Source: Nitrospirota bacterium (GTDB lineage: Bacteria; NPL-UPA2; JAADIA01). Taken from it: 39,304 nt of DNA. A model generated the notes under the pieces. It did no database searches, was not told the DNA's origin, and was given only the letters and a program-made list of their open reading frames with translations. This document shows, in pieces, positions 7,566 to 16,412 of this stretch. The position numbers and the translations under genes are program-made. Positions within the stretch are counted from its first letter, which is position 1. Every line of letters begins with the position of its first letter. The DNA lies in contig JAADIA010000083.1 in the NCBI GenBank assembly GCA_013151555.1, positions 1 to 39,304 on the forward strand. The letters are read 5' to 3'.

Positions 7566-7669
7566 ATGGCCATAAAGAAGGCCGGGAAGAAAATCACCAA
7601 GAAGACGACTAAGAAAAAGGTAACTAAAAGAAGGTAACTAAGAAGAAGGCGGCCAAGAAAAGAAGATAG
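7566..7669 (+). pseudogene. short lysine-rich basic protein gene, frameshifted
   Basis: From ATG 7566 the plus strand encodes MAIKKAGKKITKKTTKKK and stops at 7637. One frame over, from 7634, the same Lys/Thr/Ala pattern continues as VTKKKAAKKRR to a stop at 7669. A single-base indel in an A/G-rich run near 7626-7634 would join them into a histone-H1-like basic peptide of about 34 residues. AGGGG lies about 15 bp upstream. The bias to lysine codons on one strand across the break argues for a once-coding sequence, but assembly error or chance purine richness cannot be excluded. Confidence 0.4.
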
Positions 7670-7761
7670 CAGCACTCGAGAGAGTTGACCATTTGCTCTT
7701 ATGGGAGCCATACCCTGAGGGATTTTTTCGTTTCCACTTAACGGACCCTAACAACTCGACT

Positions 7762-8232
7762 CTATCTTGTCAGGGTAACTACAGCGTAGGCAGCTATTCC
7801 TTCTTCCCTACCTGCAAACCCCAGTCCTTCGGTGGTAGTAACTTTAATATTTATTAACTTCTCACTTACTTTGAGGATAGGGACAAGTTTATCTTTCATA
7901 CCCCTCAGATAAGGAGATAACCTTGGTTTCTCAGCCACAATAATCGAATCAACATTATTGATTATAAAATGTTCTCTCCTGATAATCTCGCAGATTCTCC
8001 CTAAGAGAATCAGGCTGGAAATACCTTTATACTGAGGATTATAATCAGGAAAATGCTGTCCTATATCCCCTTGCCCCGCCGCCCCCAAAAGGGCATCACC
8101 CAGAGCATGCAGGAGAACATCACCATCAGAATACCCGGCTAATCCTTTGGGGAAAGGAATCTCTACTCCCCCTAAAATTAATTTCCTTCCCTCCACCAAC
8201 TGATGCACATCAAACCCCATCCCAACTCGCAT
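7762..8232 (-). CDS. ispF: 2-C-methyl-D-erythritol 2,4-cyclodiphosphate synthase
   Basis: Converts CDP-ME 2-phosphate to MEcPP in the non-mevalonate isoprenoid pathway. 156 residues, the usual length. Metal ligands are in place: D8 and H10 in GFDVH, and H42 in SDGDVLLHA. Further marks are DIGQHFPD and [17 protein letters not shown]. Residue 34, usually His in a GHSDGD context, is Tyr here (GYSDGD). It follows ispD on the same strand across a 187-bp gap, the common ispD-ispF order. Confidence 0.97.
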   Translation of the reverse strand: MRVGMGFDVHQLVEGRKLILGGVEIPFPKGLAGYSDGDVLLHALGDALLGAAGQGDIGQHFPDYNPQYKGISSLILLGRICEIIRREHFIINNVDSIIVAEKPRLSPYLRGMKDKLVPILKVSEKLINIKVTTTEGLGFAGREEGIAAYAVVTLTR

Positions 8233-8419
8233 CTTTATCTCCTTCTATCATACTTATCAGGCAGGTAATTTCCGATGAGCATTTAACTACGGACTGAGCC
8301 TGCTTATGAGGCCAAGCAAGGGGTAGGGGAAGCCGGAACTGACCAAAGGGAATTCCGGAGGGGTATCCCCGCCCCGAGCGCAGGCCGAATGGCGAGGGAG
8401 TAGTTTAGCGAAGAGGAAG

Positions 8420-9157
8420 TTAACTGCCTGAACCCCTCTCCCTCAATATCGCCTCGGCAATTATCAAGTCTTCCGGGGTAGTAATCTTTATATTCTCATG
8501 GGAGCCCTCAATCACCTTGACCGGATGTCCTATCCTTTCCACCAGGGAAGCCTCATCGGTTCCATAGAAATTCTCTTCCTGAGCCCGGGAACAAGCCTCT
8601 TTGATTAAATTGATCTCAAATCCTTGCGGCGTCTGAATGGACCAGAGACGGTCCCGATTCAGAGTCCTCTCCACAAACCCCAGCCCGTTTCCCTCTTTGA
8701 TGGTATCGGTAACGGGAACAGCTGTAGCCACAGCTTTATGAACCTTGGTTTCCTCAATAGTTCTCTGGATTATCTCCCTGGTAATGAAAGGACGAACACT
8801 GTCATGAATGAGAACAATATGACAATCTTCCCTTACCATCTTCAAAGCATTATAGACAGAATCCTGTCTTCTCTCCCCCCCAACCACCACCCTCTTCACT
8901 TTTCGCAAACCAAACCTCTTCACGATGTCCCGCTGGCAGCAATCGATCTCCGTTTCTCCTATCGCTAAGATAATCTCCTCAACAAAAGGACATTTCTCAA
9001 AGACAAGCAAAGTATGAACGAGAATAGGCCTCCCCCCCAGAGGAAGATATTGCTTGCTCACCTTTTTTATCTTCATCCTCTCTCCCCGGCCAGCCGCGGG
9101 AATGATGGTTGTGACCTTCAAAGAGGAACTCCGCTCGGACTCAATCTTAGCAGGCAT
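8420..9157 (-). CDS. ispD: 2-C-methyl-D-erythritol 4-phosphate cytidylyltransferase
   Basis: Joins CTP and MEP to give CDP-ME, upstream of IspF in the same pathway. The nucleotidyltransferase signature IIPAAGRGERMKIKKVSKQY (residues about 18-37) and the catalytic-region motifs LIHDSVRPF, AVPVTDTIKE and QTPQGFE are all intact. 245 residues from the ATG at 9157. A TTG at 9121 has GGAG seven bases upstream and gives 233 residues, closer to the family's usual length of about 230, so the real start may be 9121. The gene lies after the ATPase operon, separated by the hairpin-rich gap 9158-9391. Confidence 0.96.
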   Translation of the reverse strand: MPAKIESERSSSLKVTTIIPAAGRGERMKIKKVSKQYLPLGGRPILVHTLLVFEKCPFVEEIILAIGETEIDCCQRDIVKRFGLRKVKRVVVGGERRQDSVYNALKMVREDCHIVLIHDSVRPFITREIIQRTIEETKVHKAVATAVPVTDTIKEGNGLGFVERTLNRDRLWSIQTPQGFEINLIKEACSRAQEENFYGTDEASLVERIGHPVKVIEGSHENIKITTPEDLIIAEAILRERGSGS

Positions 9158-9180
9158 TATTCATATCCCGGGCAAGAATA

Positions 9181-9392
9181 ACTGAAGAACTAAAAAAAAC
9201 TAAAGAACCCAAAAAAGTTCTTGTGTTTCTCGCCGTATAGGAAATTATAAAAGATATTAACCACAGAAGCACGGAACGAAAGCAACATGGAAGGATTAGT
9301 TTTTTTCGCGTTTCAGTACTTCAGTGGTTATAAAGTTTTCTCGCTTATTAATCTTTTAAGTTTTTCAGTTCTCAGGTTCTTTAGTTCTTTGT
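9181..9392. repeat. nested long imperfect hairpins of repeated words (ATPase D to ispD gap)
   Basis: Outer arms are built on AAGAACTAAAG (9181-9212) and its complement TTTAGTTCTT with AGTTCTCAGG (about 9356-9390). Inner arms are AACCACAGAAGCACGGAA (from 9259) against TTCAGTACTTCAGTGGTT (about 9311-9328). No gene is seen in this 234-bp gap. Confidence 0.7.
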
Positions 9393-10012
9393 TAGCGGCC
9401 ACTGACCATCTCCTTCACCTTCATAAGGCGAGTGAGATTTCCTCTTTCCCTCTCACTGAGCTTCATCCCGATGGAACGAATAGTTTCTTCCAGGTTAGGA
9501 ATGAGGATATATTCCAGAGCATTTACCCGACGGCGTGTCCTCTCTATCTCTTCGGCCATAAGCTCAATCCATTGCTCTACTTCAGCTAATCTCATCATCG
9601 AAGGTAGCGCTTCCGAGAAAAGGGAAAGAGCTATGTCCAGGTTTCCCGAGGTTCCCACCAGACCATAGCAAAAAATATCCCCTTCCTCCACAAGCTCAAA
9701 GTGGGGGAGGCGAAGATTCATTACCGGAACCACCTCAGTGATAACGGTAGCTTCTCTCCCAGGGCAGAGGAGCGCCTCCTCTAACATTTCTCCCGGCATA
9801 ACCCCTCGGGCGGAGAGAAAGTTATTGTAAGCTGCCCGGAGTTTCTCTTCTACCCCCTCCCGCAATTTTTTGCTCTCTTCACTCAGCGAGAGAAAACGCT
9901 TCATCAATTCTTCCTGTTTATCCTTGAGCAGCTTATGTCCTCTACGAGCCAGGAACAACCTCTTCCTGAGGCGCAATAGCTCCATACGATTGGGATTGAC
10001 GGAAAGATGCAT
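9392..10012 (-). CDS. atpD: V/A-type ATP synthase subunit D
   Basis: Central rotor stalk subunit that links the A3B3 head to the membrane ring. 206 residues, the normal size, almost entirely long coiled coils at both ends. The N-terminal pattern VNPNRMELLRLRKRLFLARRG and the C-terminal RTRRRVNALEYILIPNLEET are typical of the family. Last gene of the nine-gene leftward operon; subunit B lies upstream across a hairpin-containing gap. Confidence 0.95.
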   Translation of the reverse strand: MHLSVNPNRMELLRLRKRLFLARRGHKLLKDKQEELMKRFLSLSEESKKLREGVEEKLRAAYNNFLSARGVMPGEMLEEALLCPGREATVITEVVPVMNLRLPHFELVEEGDIFCYGLVGTSGNLDIALSLFSEALPSMMRLAEVEQWIELMAEEIERTRRRVNALEYILIPNLEETIRSIGMKLSERERGNLTRLMKVKEMVSGR

Positions 10013-10036
10013 TTTTAGTAATCCTTTGACACGAAC

Positions 10037-10150
10037 AGGATTAAGTAGTAAGTTATAAGTTGTAAGTTGTAAGGATTAAGTTTTTTTGTTTTTTTTCGTT
10101 TTTTTCTTAATACTTAATTCTTAATACTTAATACTTAGTCCTTAATCCTC
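10037..10150. repeat. long imperfect hairpin of TTAAG/CTTAAT words (subunit B to D gap)
   Basis: The left arm repeats AAGTTATAAGTTGTAAGTTG and GGATTAAG (10037-10080). A T-rich loop follows, and the right arm repeats CTTAATACTTAATTCTTAAT and CTTAATCC (10106-10148). The arms are complementary in many registers. Confidence 0.7.
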
Positions 10151-10164
10151 AATACTCAACCCTA

Positions 10165-11535
10165 TCATTTTTTTAAATATTTCTCTATATACTCCGGACG
10201 GATTCTTTTCAGTTCTTCCACAGGAAGCATACTCAGAAGCTTCCAGCCTAAATCCAAAGTCTCCTCAATGGTCCGGTCTTCATTCTCCCCCTGAGCAATA
10301 TATTCTCCCTCAAAACGGTCGGCAAAGCTGAAAAACAATTTATCCGTCTCGCTCAGGGCTGCCTCCCCCAGGATAACGGCCAACTCCTGGGCCTCTTTTC
10401 CCCGGGCATAAGCAGCAAATAACTGGTTGAAGACATCGGAATGGTCCTCCCTTGTTTTTCCTTTCCCAATCCCCTTATCCTTTAGTCGAGATAAAGAAGG
10501 AAGAACATCTATCGGAGGATAGAGTCCTTTTTTATGAAGCTGCCGGCTTAAGATTATCTGTCCTTCGGTAATATACCCGGTTAAGTCAGGAATGGGATGA
10601 GTCTTATCGTCCTCGGGCATGGTGAGAATAGGCATCATAGTGATGGATCCTTTTCTGCCCTTAATCCTTCCCGCCCGCTCATACATACTGGATAAATCCG
10701 TGTAAAGATAGCCGGGATAACCTCTCCGTCCCGGAACTTCCTTGCGGGCGGCCGATATCTCCCTCAGGGCCTCGCAATAATTGGTCATGTCGCTGAGAAT
10801 AATCAAAACGTGCATATCTTTCTCAAAAGCCAGGAACTCCGCCGCAGTACAGGCCATACGAGGAGTAGATATTCTCTCGATGGCCGGGTCATCGGCCAGA
10901 TTCATGAAGAGAACCGCCCGGTCAATAGCTCCCGTTCGCCGAAAATCGGAGATGAAATAATCCGATTCTTCAAAGGTGATCCCCATCGCCCCAAAGACAA
11001 CGGCAAATTCCTCTTCCTTTCCTACAACCTTGGCCTGCCTGGCCACTTGGGCCGCGATTTGCGGATGGGGAAGTCCCGAACCGGAAAAGATAGGAAGCTT
11101 CTGGCCCCGCACCAAGGTATTCAAACCATCAATGGCCGAGATGCCCGTCTGGATAAATTCGGAAGGATAATCCCGGGCGTAAGGATTAATAGGATTCCCA
11201 TTGATATCCAATCTCTTCTCCGGAATTATTCTCGGACCTCCATCTATAGGTCTCCCCAGCCCGTCGAATACTCTTCCTAAAAGGTCCGTGGATACACCCA
11301 GTTCCACTCCCTTACCCAGGAATTTCACCCGGCTCCCGAAGATGTTCACCCCGCTGGAACCCTCGAACAACTGCACCAGGGCCAGTTTCTTATTGACCTC
11401 CAGCACCTTCCCCCGCCGGATTTCCCCGTCAGGAAGCTCCAGCTCAACCAGCTCCTCATACTTCACTCCGGAGACCTCATCCACAAGAACAAGAGGACCA
11501 ACAATCTCTTTCACCGTTAGATATTCTTTAGCCAT
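10165..11535 (-). CDS. atpB: V/A-type ATP synthase subunit B
   Basis: Regulatory, non-catalytic nucleotide-binding subunit of the A3B3 head. 456 residues. Diagnostic segments are [36 protein letters not shown] in place of a P-loop (normal for B subunits), [20 protein letters not shown] and [12 protein letters not shown]. No defect. It lies between subunit A (11825) and subunit D (10012) in the expected archaeal-type order. Confidence 0.98.
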   Translation of the reverse strand: MAKEYLTVKEIVGPLVLVDEVSGVKYEELVELELPDGEIRRGKVLEVNKKLALVQLFEGSSGVNIFGSRVKFLGKGVELGVSTDLLGRVFDGLGRPIDGGPRIIPEKRLDINGNPINPYARDYPSEFIQTGISAIDGLNTLVRGQKLPIFSGSGLPHPQIAAQVARQAKVVGKEEEFAVVFGAMGITFEESDYFISDFRRTGAIDRAVLFMNLADDPAIERISTPRMACTAAEFLAFEKDMHVLIILSDMTNYCEALREISAARKEVPGRRGYPGYLYTDLSSMYERAGRIKGRKGSITMMPILTMPEDDKTHPIPDLTGYITEGQIILSRQLHKKGLYPPIDVLPSLSRLKDKGIGKGKTREDHSDVFNQLFAAYARGKEAQELAVILGEAALSETDKLFFSFADRFEGEYIAQGENEDRTIEETLDLGWKLLSMLPVEELKRIRPEYIEKYLKK

Positions 11536-11558
11536 GCTTCCCCCTCAAAGTAACTGAT

Positions 11559-11765
11559 AACCACGAGGACACGAAAGAACGAGAACACGAAGAAAATCCT
11601 CTGAATTTCTTTTGACAGCCTGGCAGCCGCAGGCAGGATGAACAGGATTTTAAATTTTTTCCTGTAATTTATAATTTTAATCCTGCTTTTATCCTGGGAA
11701 CCCTGTCAGAATAATTTTCGAACATTACCTTAACATTTTAGTCTTTTTCGTGCTTTCGTGGTCAA
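11559..11765. repeat. two nested long imperfect hairpins (subunit A to B gap)
   Basis: Outer arms: AACCACGAGGACACGAAAGA (11559-11578 and on) against TTTCGTGCTTTCGTGGT (11746-11762). Inner arms: CAGGATGAACAGGATTTTAA (from about 11633) against TTTTAATCCTGCTTTTATCC (about 11675-11694). A CAGCC/GGCAG palindrome lies at 11615-11635. No gene. Confidence 0.7.
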
Positions 11766-11824
11766 TTTTGTACTTTTTATCTTCTTTCTCAGCGTTCTCA
11801 GCAGTTAAATGCATTTTTTATTCT

Positions 11825-13573
11825 TTAGTTGTCCATCATTTGTGCTTTTACCTTCTCCTCAAGTTGGTCAAATGTCTGAATTTTATCCTCCGGGATATAT
11901 TTCATCCGGGCTATCTCCTCTTTTACCGGCAGGGAAGCTAACTTCTTAAATTCCATCCCTTCCTGAAAAGCTTTCTGAGCCTGATTGTGGAAAAGGATGA
12001 TCGCCCGAAGCATTCTATACTGTTTAGCAAAAGAGGTATAAGTATCCACCTCATGGAAAGCGTTCTGATGAAGGAAATCTTCCCGCAGGGACTTGGCCGT
12101 ATCCAGGGTTAACCTGTCCTGAGGAGAGAGAGCATCCACACCCACCAGCCGGGCAATCTCTTTAAGCTCCGCCTCCTGCTGTAATATCTTCAAGGCCCCT
12201 TTTCTCATATCCGCCCAGTCCTCAGCCACTTCTTTACGAAAATATTCCTCTAAGTTATCTATATACAGGGAATAACTGGATAGCCAGTTGATAGCCGGGA
12301 AATGTCTTTCATAAGCTAACCAGTCCTCTAAGCTCCAGAATACCTGGACCACCTTCAAAGTAGCCTGGACCACAGGATCGGAAAGGTCTCCCCCGGGAGG
12401 AGAAACCGCTCCGATGACGCTCAAAGCTCCCTCCCGACTATCGCTCCCCAGACATTTCACCCGTCCTGCTCGCTCATAAAACTGAGCCGCTCGGGTAGGC
12501 AAGTAGGCCGGATAACCTTCCTCTCCGGGCATCTCCTCCAACCGTCCCGACATCTCTCTCATCGCCTCCGCCCATCTCGAGGTGGAATCAGCCATCAAGG
12601 CTACACTATAACCCATGTCCCGGAAATATTCGGCAATAGTAATAGCCGTATAGATGGAAGCCTCCCGGGCAGCTACCGGCATATTGGAAGTATTCGCTAC
12701 CATGACAGTACGGTTAATCAGCTTGTCACCGGTACGGGGATCGTCCAACTCGGGGAACTCCATGAGAACATCGGTCATCTCATTCCCCCTTTCCCCACAG
12801 CCACAATAGATGATAATCTGGGCGTCGCACCATTTAGCTAAAGCATGTTGAAGAACCGTCTTGCCGCTTCCAAAAGGTCCGGGGACGCAGGCCGTTCCCC
12901 CTTTGGCTACAGGGAAAAAGGCATCTACTACTCTCTGGCCGGTAATGAGAGGAATATCCGGGGAGATCTTCTCCCGATAAGGTCTCTCCTTCCGTACCGG
13001 CCAGCGCTGGAGCATATTCACTTCCACCACCCGGGAATCGGTCTTGATCCTCGCTACCGTCTCCTCCACAGTAAATTCTCCGCCCTTGATCTCTTCCACT
13101 ACTCCCTGCAGGCCGGGCGGAACCAGGATCTTGTGAACTACTGTCGGAGTCTCCTGGACCGTGCCCAGGATATCCCCCGCAGAGACTTCATCTCCTGCTT
13201 TCAACGAGGAGGGTTGGAAAGCCCATTTCTTCTCCCTGTTTAGAGCGGGGACATCCACTCCCCGGGTGATATAATCACCCACTTCTTCCCGGATAACATT
13301 CAGAGGACGCTGGATGCCATCGTAAATAGACCGGATGAGTCCGGGACCCAGCTCCACACTGAGAGGTTCTCCGGTAGAGAAAACAGGTTCTCCCGGCCCT
13401 AATCCTCCTGTCTCTTCATAGACCTGAATAGAAGCTTGGTCTCCGCGTAACTCAATAACCTCTCCAATCAGCCTTTTCTCGCTCACCCGAACCACATCGT
13501 ACATCTTGGCCTCGTTCATTCCTTCGGCCACCACCAGAGGTCCGGAAACCTTAATTATTGTCCCTTGTTCCAA
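11825..13573 (-). CDS. atpA: V/A-type ATP synthase subunit A (catalytic)
   Basis: Catalytic nucleotide-binding subunit of the head. 582 residues, normal length. The Walker A motif GPFGSGKT is at residues 232-239 (K238), and the non-homologous region that distinguishes A subunits from F-type beta lies before it (about 110-200). Further marks are [39 protein letters not shown] and [19 protein letters not shown]-like sequence. It is upstream of B and downstream of F. The 173-bp gap before it holds a hairpin repeat rather than a promoter that I can recognise. Confidence 0.98.
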   Translation of the reverse strand: MEQGTIIKVSGPLVVAEGMNEAKMYDVVRVSEKRLIGEVIELRGDQASIQVYEETGGLGPGEPVFSTGEPLSVELGPGLIRSIYDGIQRPLNVIREEVGDYITRGVDVPALNREKKWAFQPSSLKAGDEVSAGDILGTVQETPTVVHKILVPPGLQGVVEEIKGGEFTVEETVARIKTDSRVVEVNMLQRWPVRKERPYREKISPDIPLITGQRVVDAFFPVAKGGTACVPGPFGSGKTVLQHALAKWCDAQIIIYCGCGERGNEMTDVLMEFPELDDPRTGDKLINRTVMVANTSNMPVAAREASIYTAITIAEYFRDMGYSVALMADSTSRWAEAMREMSGRLEEMPGEEGYPAYLPTRAAQFYERAGRVKCLGSDSREGALSVIGAVSPPGGDLSDPVVQATLKVVQVFWSLEDWLAYERHFPAINWLSSYSLYIDNLEEYFRKEVAEDWADMRKGALKILQQEAELKEIARLVGVDALSPQDRLTLDTAKSLREDFLHQNAFHEVDTYTSFAKQYRMLRAIILFHNQAQKAFQEGMEFKKLASLPVKEEIARMKYIPEDKIQTFDQLEEKVKAQMMDN

Positions 13574-13601
13574 TGTTTTTCTCCCCTACAAGTTAACTCA
13601 C

Positions 13602-13742
13602 TTCGCTCGTAATTGGAAATTGAAGATTTTAAATTTTAAATTGCAAATTTATAAAGATCAAAACCTAAAATTCATATTTTTCATTTTAAAATTTTCAATT
13701 TATAATCTACAATTTCCAATTCAACCCGCCTCAGGCGGGTTG
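13602..13742. repeat. long AT-rich imperfect hairpin plus CCGCCT palindrome (subunit F to A gap)
   Basis: AATTGGAAATTGAAGATTTT (13611-13630) and following TTAAATT words face AAATTTTCAATTTATAATCT and CAATTTCCAATT (to 13721). Immediately after is the perfect palindrome CAACCCGCC-TCA-GGCGGGTTG (13722-13742). Confidence 0.75.
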
Positions 13743-13746
13743 CCCA

Positions 13747-14049
13747 TTATATATCCGTCCCTATAGCCCTTCTTGTATTCTGCCTTAACCTTTCCAGAGC
13801 CAGTCCCCGGCTACCCCGGGGATCCGGGATGAAAGCTACTGCCGGCAGAGGCTTTTCCCGTATCTCCTCCAGAATATCTTTCAGAGCCTCGGCAAAATCT
13901 TCGCAGATGAAGATAGCCGCATAGTTACCATTCTTGATAGAGGTCAAAGCTTGAGCAGCTTCTTCCCCCGTCTCCACAGGGAAAACAGAAACTCCCAGGG
14001 CTTTAAACCCCAGGATATAATCTTTCCCTCCGATCACCGCTATTTTCAA
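13747..14049 (-). CDS. atpF: V/A-type ATP synthase subunit F
   Basis: Small rotor-associated subunit that contacts subunit D and the regulatory side of the head. 100 residues with the expected Rossmann-like start MKIAVIGGKDYILGFKALGV, then AIFICEDFAEALKDIL, typical of NtpG/AhaF proteins. It sits between subunit C (40 bp upstream) and subunit A. Confidence 0.93.
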   Translation of the reverse strand: MKIAVIGGKDYILGFKALGVSVFPVETGEEAAQALTSIKNGNYAAIFICEDFAEALKDILEEIREKPLPAVAFIPDPRGSRGLALERLRQNTRRAIGTDI

Positions 14050-14088
14050 AATCTACCTCACTATGTCAAGCAGGAAAATCCCGGGCTG

Positions 14089-15102
14089 TCAATAAACATC
14101 TCTCAGCCGACTTCTGAGCAAATCCACCGCTAACCCGTTTAACTTTCCCACCATAATCATCCGGATCATCTTTATTTCGTTCTCCCGGGCCAGGAAATAG
14201 GCAACGATGGGTTCCAGACCAAAGACGATATACTTAGCCCGCTTCAGGAAAGAGATAAGATGATTATCCGCCAACCGTTCTAATTCCGACCAGGAACGAT
14301 GCTCCTGTCGATATTTAATTCCCTCAGAGACCAGGGCTCCATAAGAAGTAGCGGAAAGAAGTAAAGCAAAATTATTCATTGGCTCCTCATAGGACTTCAG
14401 AAAGAGACTTTTATCCAATTTCCCTCCTTCTAAAAAGACTTCCCCGAAGAAGCTTTTATCCTTCTTCAATTCCCTTACCCGGAGAACACTTCTAATATTA
14501 GTTAAGTCAACGCAAATCTGAACATATTCTCTCAAAAAAGGATGGCCGTTCTCTCTCGTCCTTTGAGAAAACAGGGCATACATCTCTCTATCGAGGATGA
14601 CATCTATTCGCTGGGCATCATGGGTTTCCCGAAAAGCTTTTGCCGCTTTCTCCGCTGCCATCCGCAGCTCCCGGGGCAACTCCCGGTAATCGTCTTCCTC
14701 TACTATATTTTCCATCTTCACCGGTCCAATGAGCCCGGCATCTATTAAAGGTCGGGACTTGGAACTCGGCAATTGGCTCCCCAGACCTTTAATCTTGAGG
14801 AGCACTTTCAGATTATGGAAATCGTATCTCAGCCGGAAGATATCCGTCAACTCCGTATCCTGCGATAGGTCAGAGACAAGACGGAGAACACTTTTCAGCT
14901 CCCCGTTCAAAGCCTCCTCAAAACCCCGGGTCTCTTTTAATTCCGCGAGAAAAGGACCATAAACGGTATCCGACAAGGTTTTCAAAACCTCTTCGGCATT
15001 CCGAGCCTCAACCAAGCTATCAAACCGGGATTTATCCAGGAGCCGGGGTTCCAAAGCCCTAATTCTCCCCACCGCATAAGCATATCTGGTGTCATCAGAC
15101 AT
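14089..15102 (-). CDS. atpC: V/A-type ATP synthase subunit C
   Basis: Funnel-shaped socket protein that connects the central stalk to the proteolipid ring (V-type d subunit). 337 residues, all-helical. The start MSDDTRYAYAVGRIRALEPR and the segment TDIFRLRYDFHNLKVLLK are family hallmarks. Located between subunits E and F. Confidence 0.95.
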   Translation of the reverse strand: MSDDTRYAYAVGRIRALEPRLLDKSRFDSLVEARNAEEVLKTLSDTVYGPFLAELKETRGFEEALNGELKSVLRLVSDLSQDTELTDIFRLRYDFHNLKVLLKIKGLGSQLPSSKSRPLIDAGLIGPVKMENIVEEDDYRELPRELRMAAEKAAKAFRETHDAQRIDVILDREMYALFSQRTRENGHPFLREYVQICVDLTNIRSVLRVRELKKDKSFFGEVFLEGGKLDKSLFLKSYEEPMNNFALLLSATSYGALVSEGIKYRQEHRSWSELERLADNHLISFLKRAKYIVFGLEPIVAYFLARENEIKMIRMIMVGKLNGLAVDLLRSRLRDVY

Positions 15103-15244
15103 AAGGCACCTTCGGTGCTAACAGGCACAGAGGCACTAAGGCACAGAGGCTCAGAGTTAAAAAACTGCAACAAGTATTGGTTCTTATTCTTCCTTTGTGC
15201 CTTTGTGCCTTTGTCACTTTGTACCTTCTCTACATTTTTACGAT
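15103..15244. repeat. imperfect hairpin of GGCAC / GTGCC words (subunit E to C gap)
   Basis: GGCACAGAGGCACTAAGGCA (15124-15143) faces CCTTTGTGCCTTTGTGCC (15192-15209). A small extra hairpin AAGGCACCTTCGGTGCT lies at 15103-15119. No gene. Confidence 0.7.
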
Positions 15245-15841
15245 TCAGGAACCAAACAGGATCCCCGCTACCTCAGATTCCAGCTCTTCCCGTTTCTCCT
15301 GGAAAAGGGAAGTAAAGGTATTGTTTATTTCTATTCTCCCGGCCTTGAGGATAAAACCCCCTTGGAACTCTCTTCTTTCAGAAGAAAGTTTCAGCTTTCC
15401 CGGTCGGCCCTTCGAGCTTAGTTCCTCGTTAACTTCTTCCAGGAAGGCAGAATTTATCAGCTTCTCTTCCGGGGAAATAATTACTTCCTCCTCCCCCGAT
15501 TCCACCGTCTCCAGAAGCATTTTCTTAATCGCCTTCCGATATTCTTCCTCCGGGAGATGCTCGAGATGATTCGAAGCCTTCCGGAAAGCTTCTTCAATCA
15601 GGTTTTGTTTCCTTTCCAAGAGCTTCTTCCGGACCTCCAGGTTGGCCATGGTTAAAATCCTCTTCCTTTCATCCCGGATGGAATCCCGAGCAGCATGCAG
15701 AATTTTCTCTTTGAGAGAAACCGCTTCTTTCCCGGCTTCCTGAAGGATCTTTTCTGCTTCCCCTTCAGCTTCTTTCTTTATCTGCTCAGCCTCCTTACCA
15801 CCATCTTCTTTAATCCTTTTCAGGATATCTTCAAAAGCCAT
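15245..15841 (-). CDS. atpE: V/A-type ATP synthase subunit E
   Basis: Peripheral stator stalk subunit that pairs with subunit H to hold the head. 198 residues. A long charged coiled coil (about 1-100, rich in Glu, Lys and Ala) is followed by a mixed C-terminal domain with GGFILKAGRIEINNTF, matching the GGxxxxxGxxxxxxT pattern of the family. It begins 7 bp after the stop of subunit K. Confidence 0.95.
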   Translation of the reverse strand: MAFEDILKRIKEDGGKEAEQIKKEAEGEAEKILQEAGKEAVSLKEKILHAARDSIRDERKRILTMANLEVRKKLLERKQNLIEEAFRKASNHLEHLPEEEYRKAIKKMLLETVESGEEEVIISPEEKLINSAFLEEVNEELSSKGRPGKLKLSSERREFQGGFILKAGRIEINNTFTSLFQEKREELESEVAGILFGS

Positions 15842-15848
15842 GTTTACC

Positions 15849-16340
<492 letters not shown>

Positions 16341-16412
16341 TCACTATCGGCCTTGGGTCCTCCCCAAAGCCCGCGCAATTGTACCCAACAATTCGGAGAA
16401 TTTCCCCCGCTT

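Noticed and set aside
7520-7711. Minus-strand 63-codon hydrophobic frame
   Set aside because: It is the complement of the lysine-rich plus-strand sequence (AAG/AAA codons become Leu/Phe). No RBS.
8233-8419. GC-rich gap between ispD and ispF as a possible small gene or RNA
   Set aside because: No start with RBS, no consistent frame and no recognisable structure.
10037-10150. Repeated words as a CRISPR array
   Set aside because: Units are irregular, very short, without spacers of constant length, and the two arms are inverted rather than direct repeats.
10810-11280. 156-codon plus-strand frame opposite subunit B
   Set aside because: It lies fully within a gene with strong family motifs, and its translation has no recognisable features.
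10165-11535. Missing P-loop in ATPase subunit B as a defect
   Set aside because: Non-catalytic B subunits of V/A-ATPases normally lack the Walker A motif; the rest is intact.
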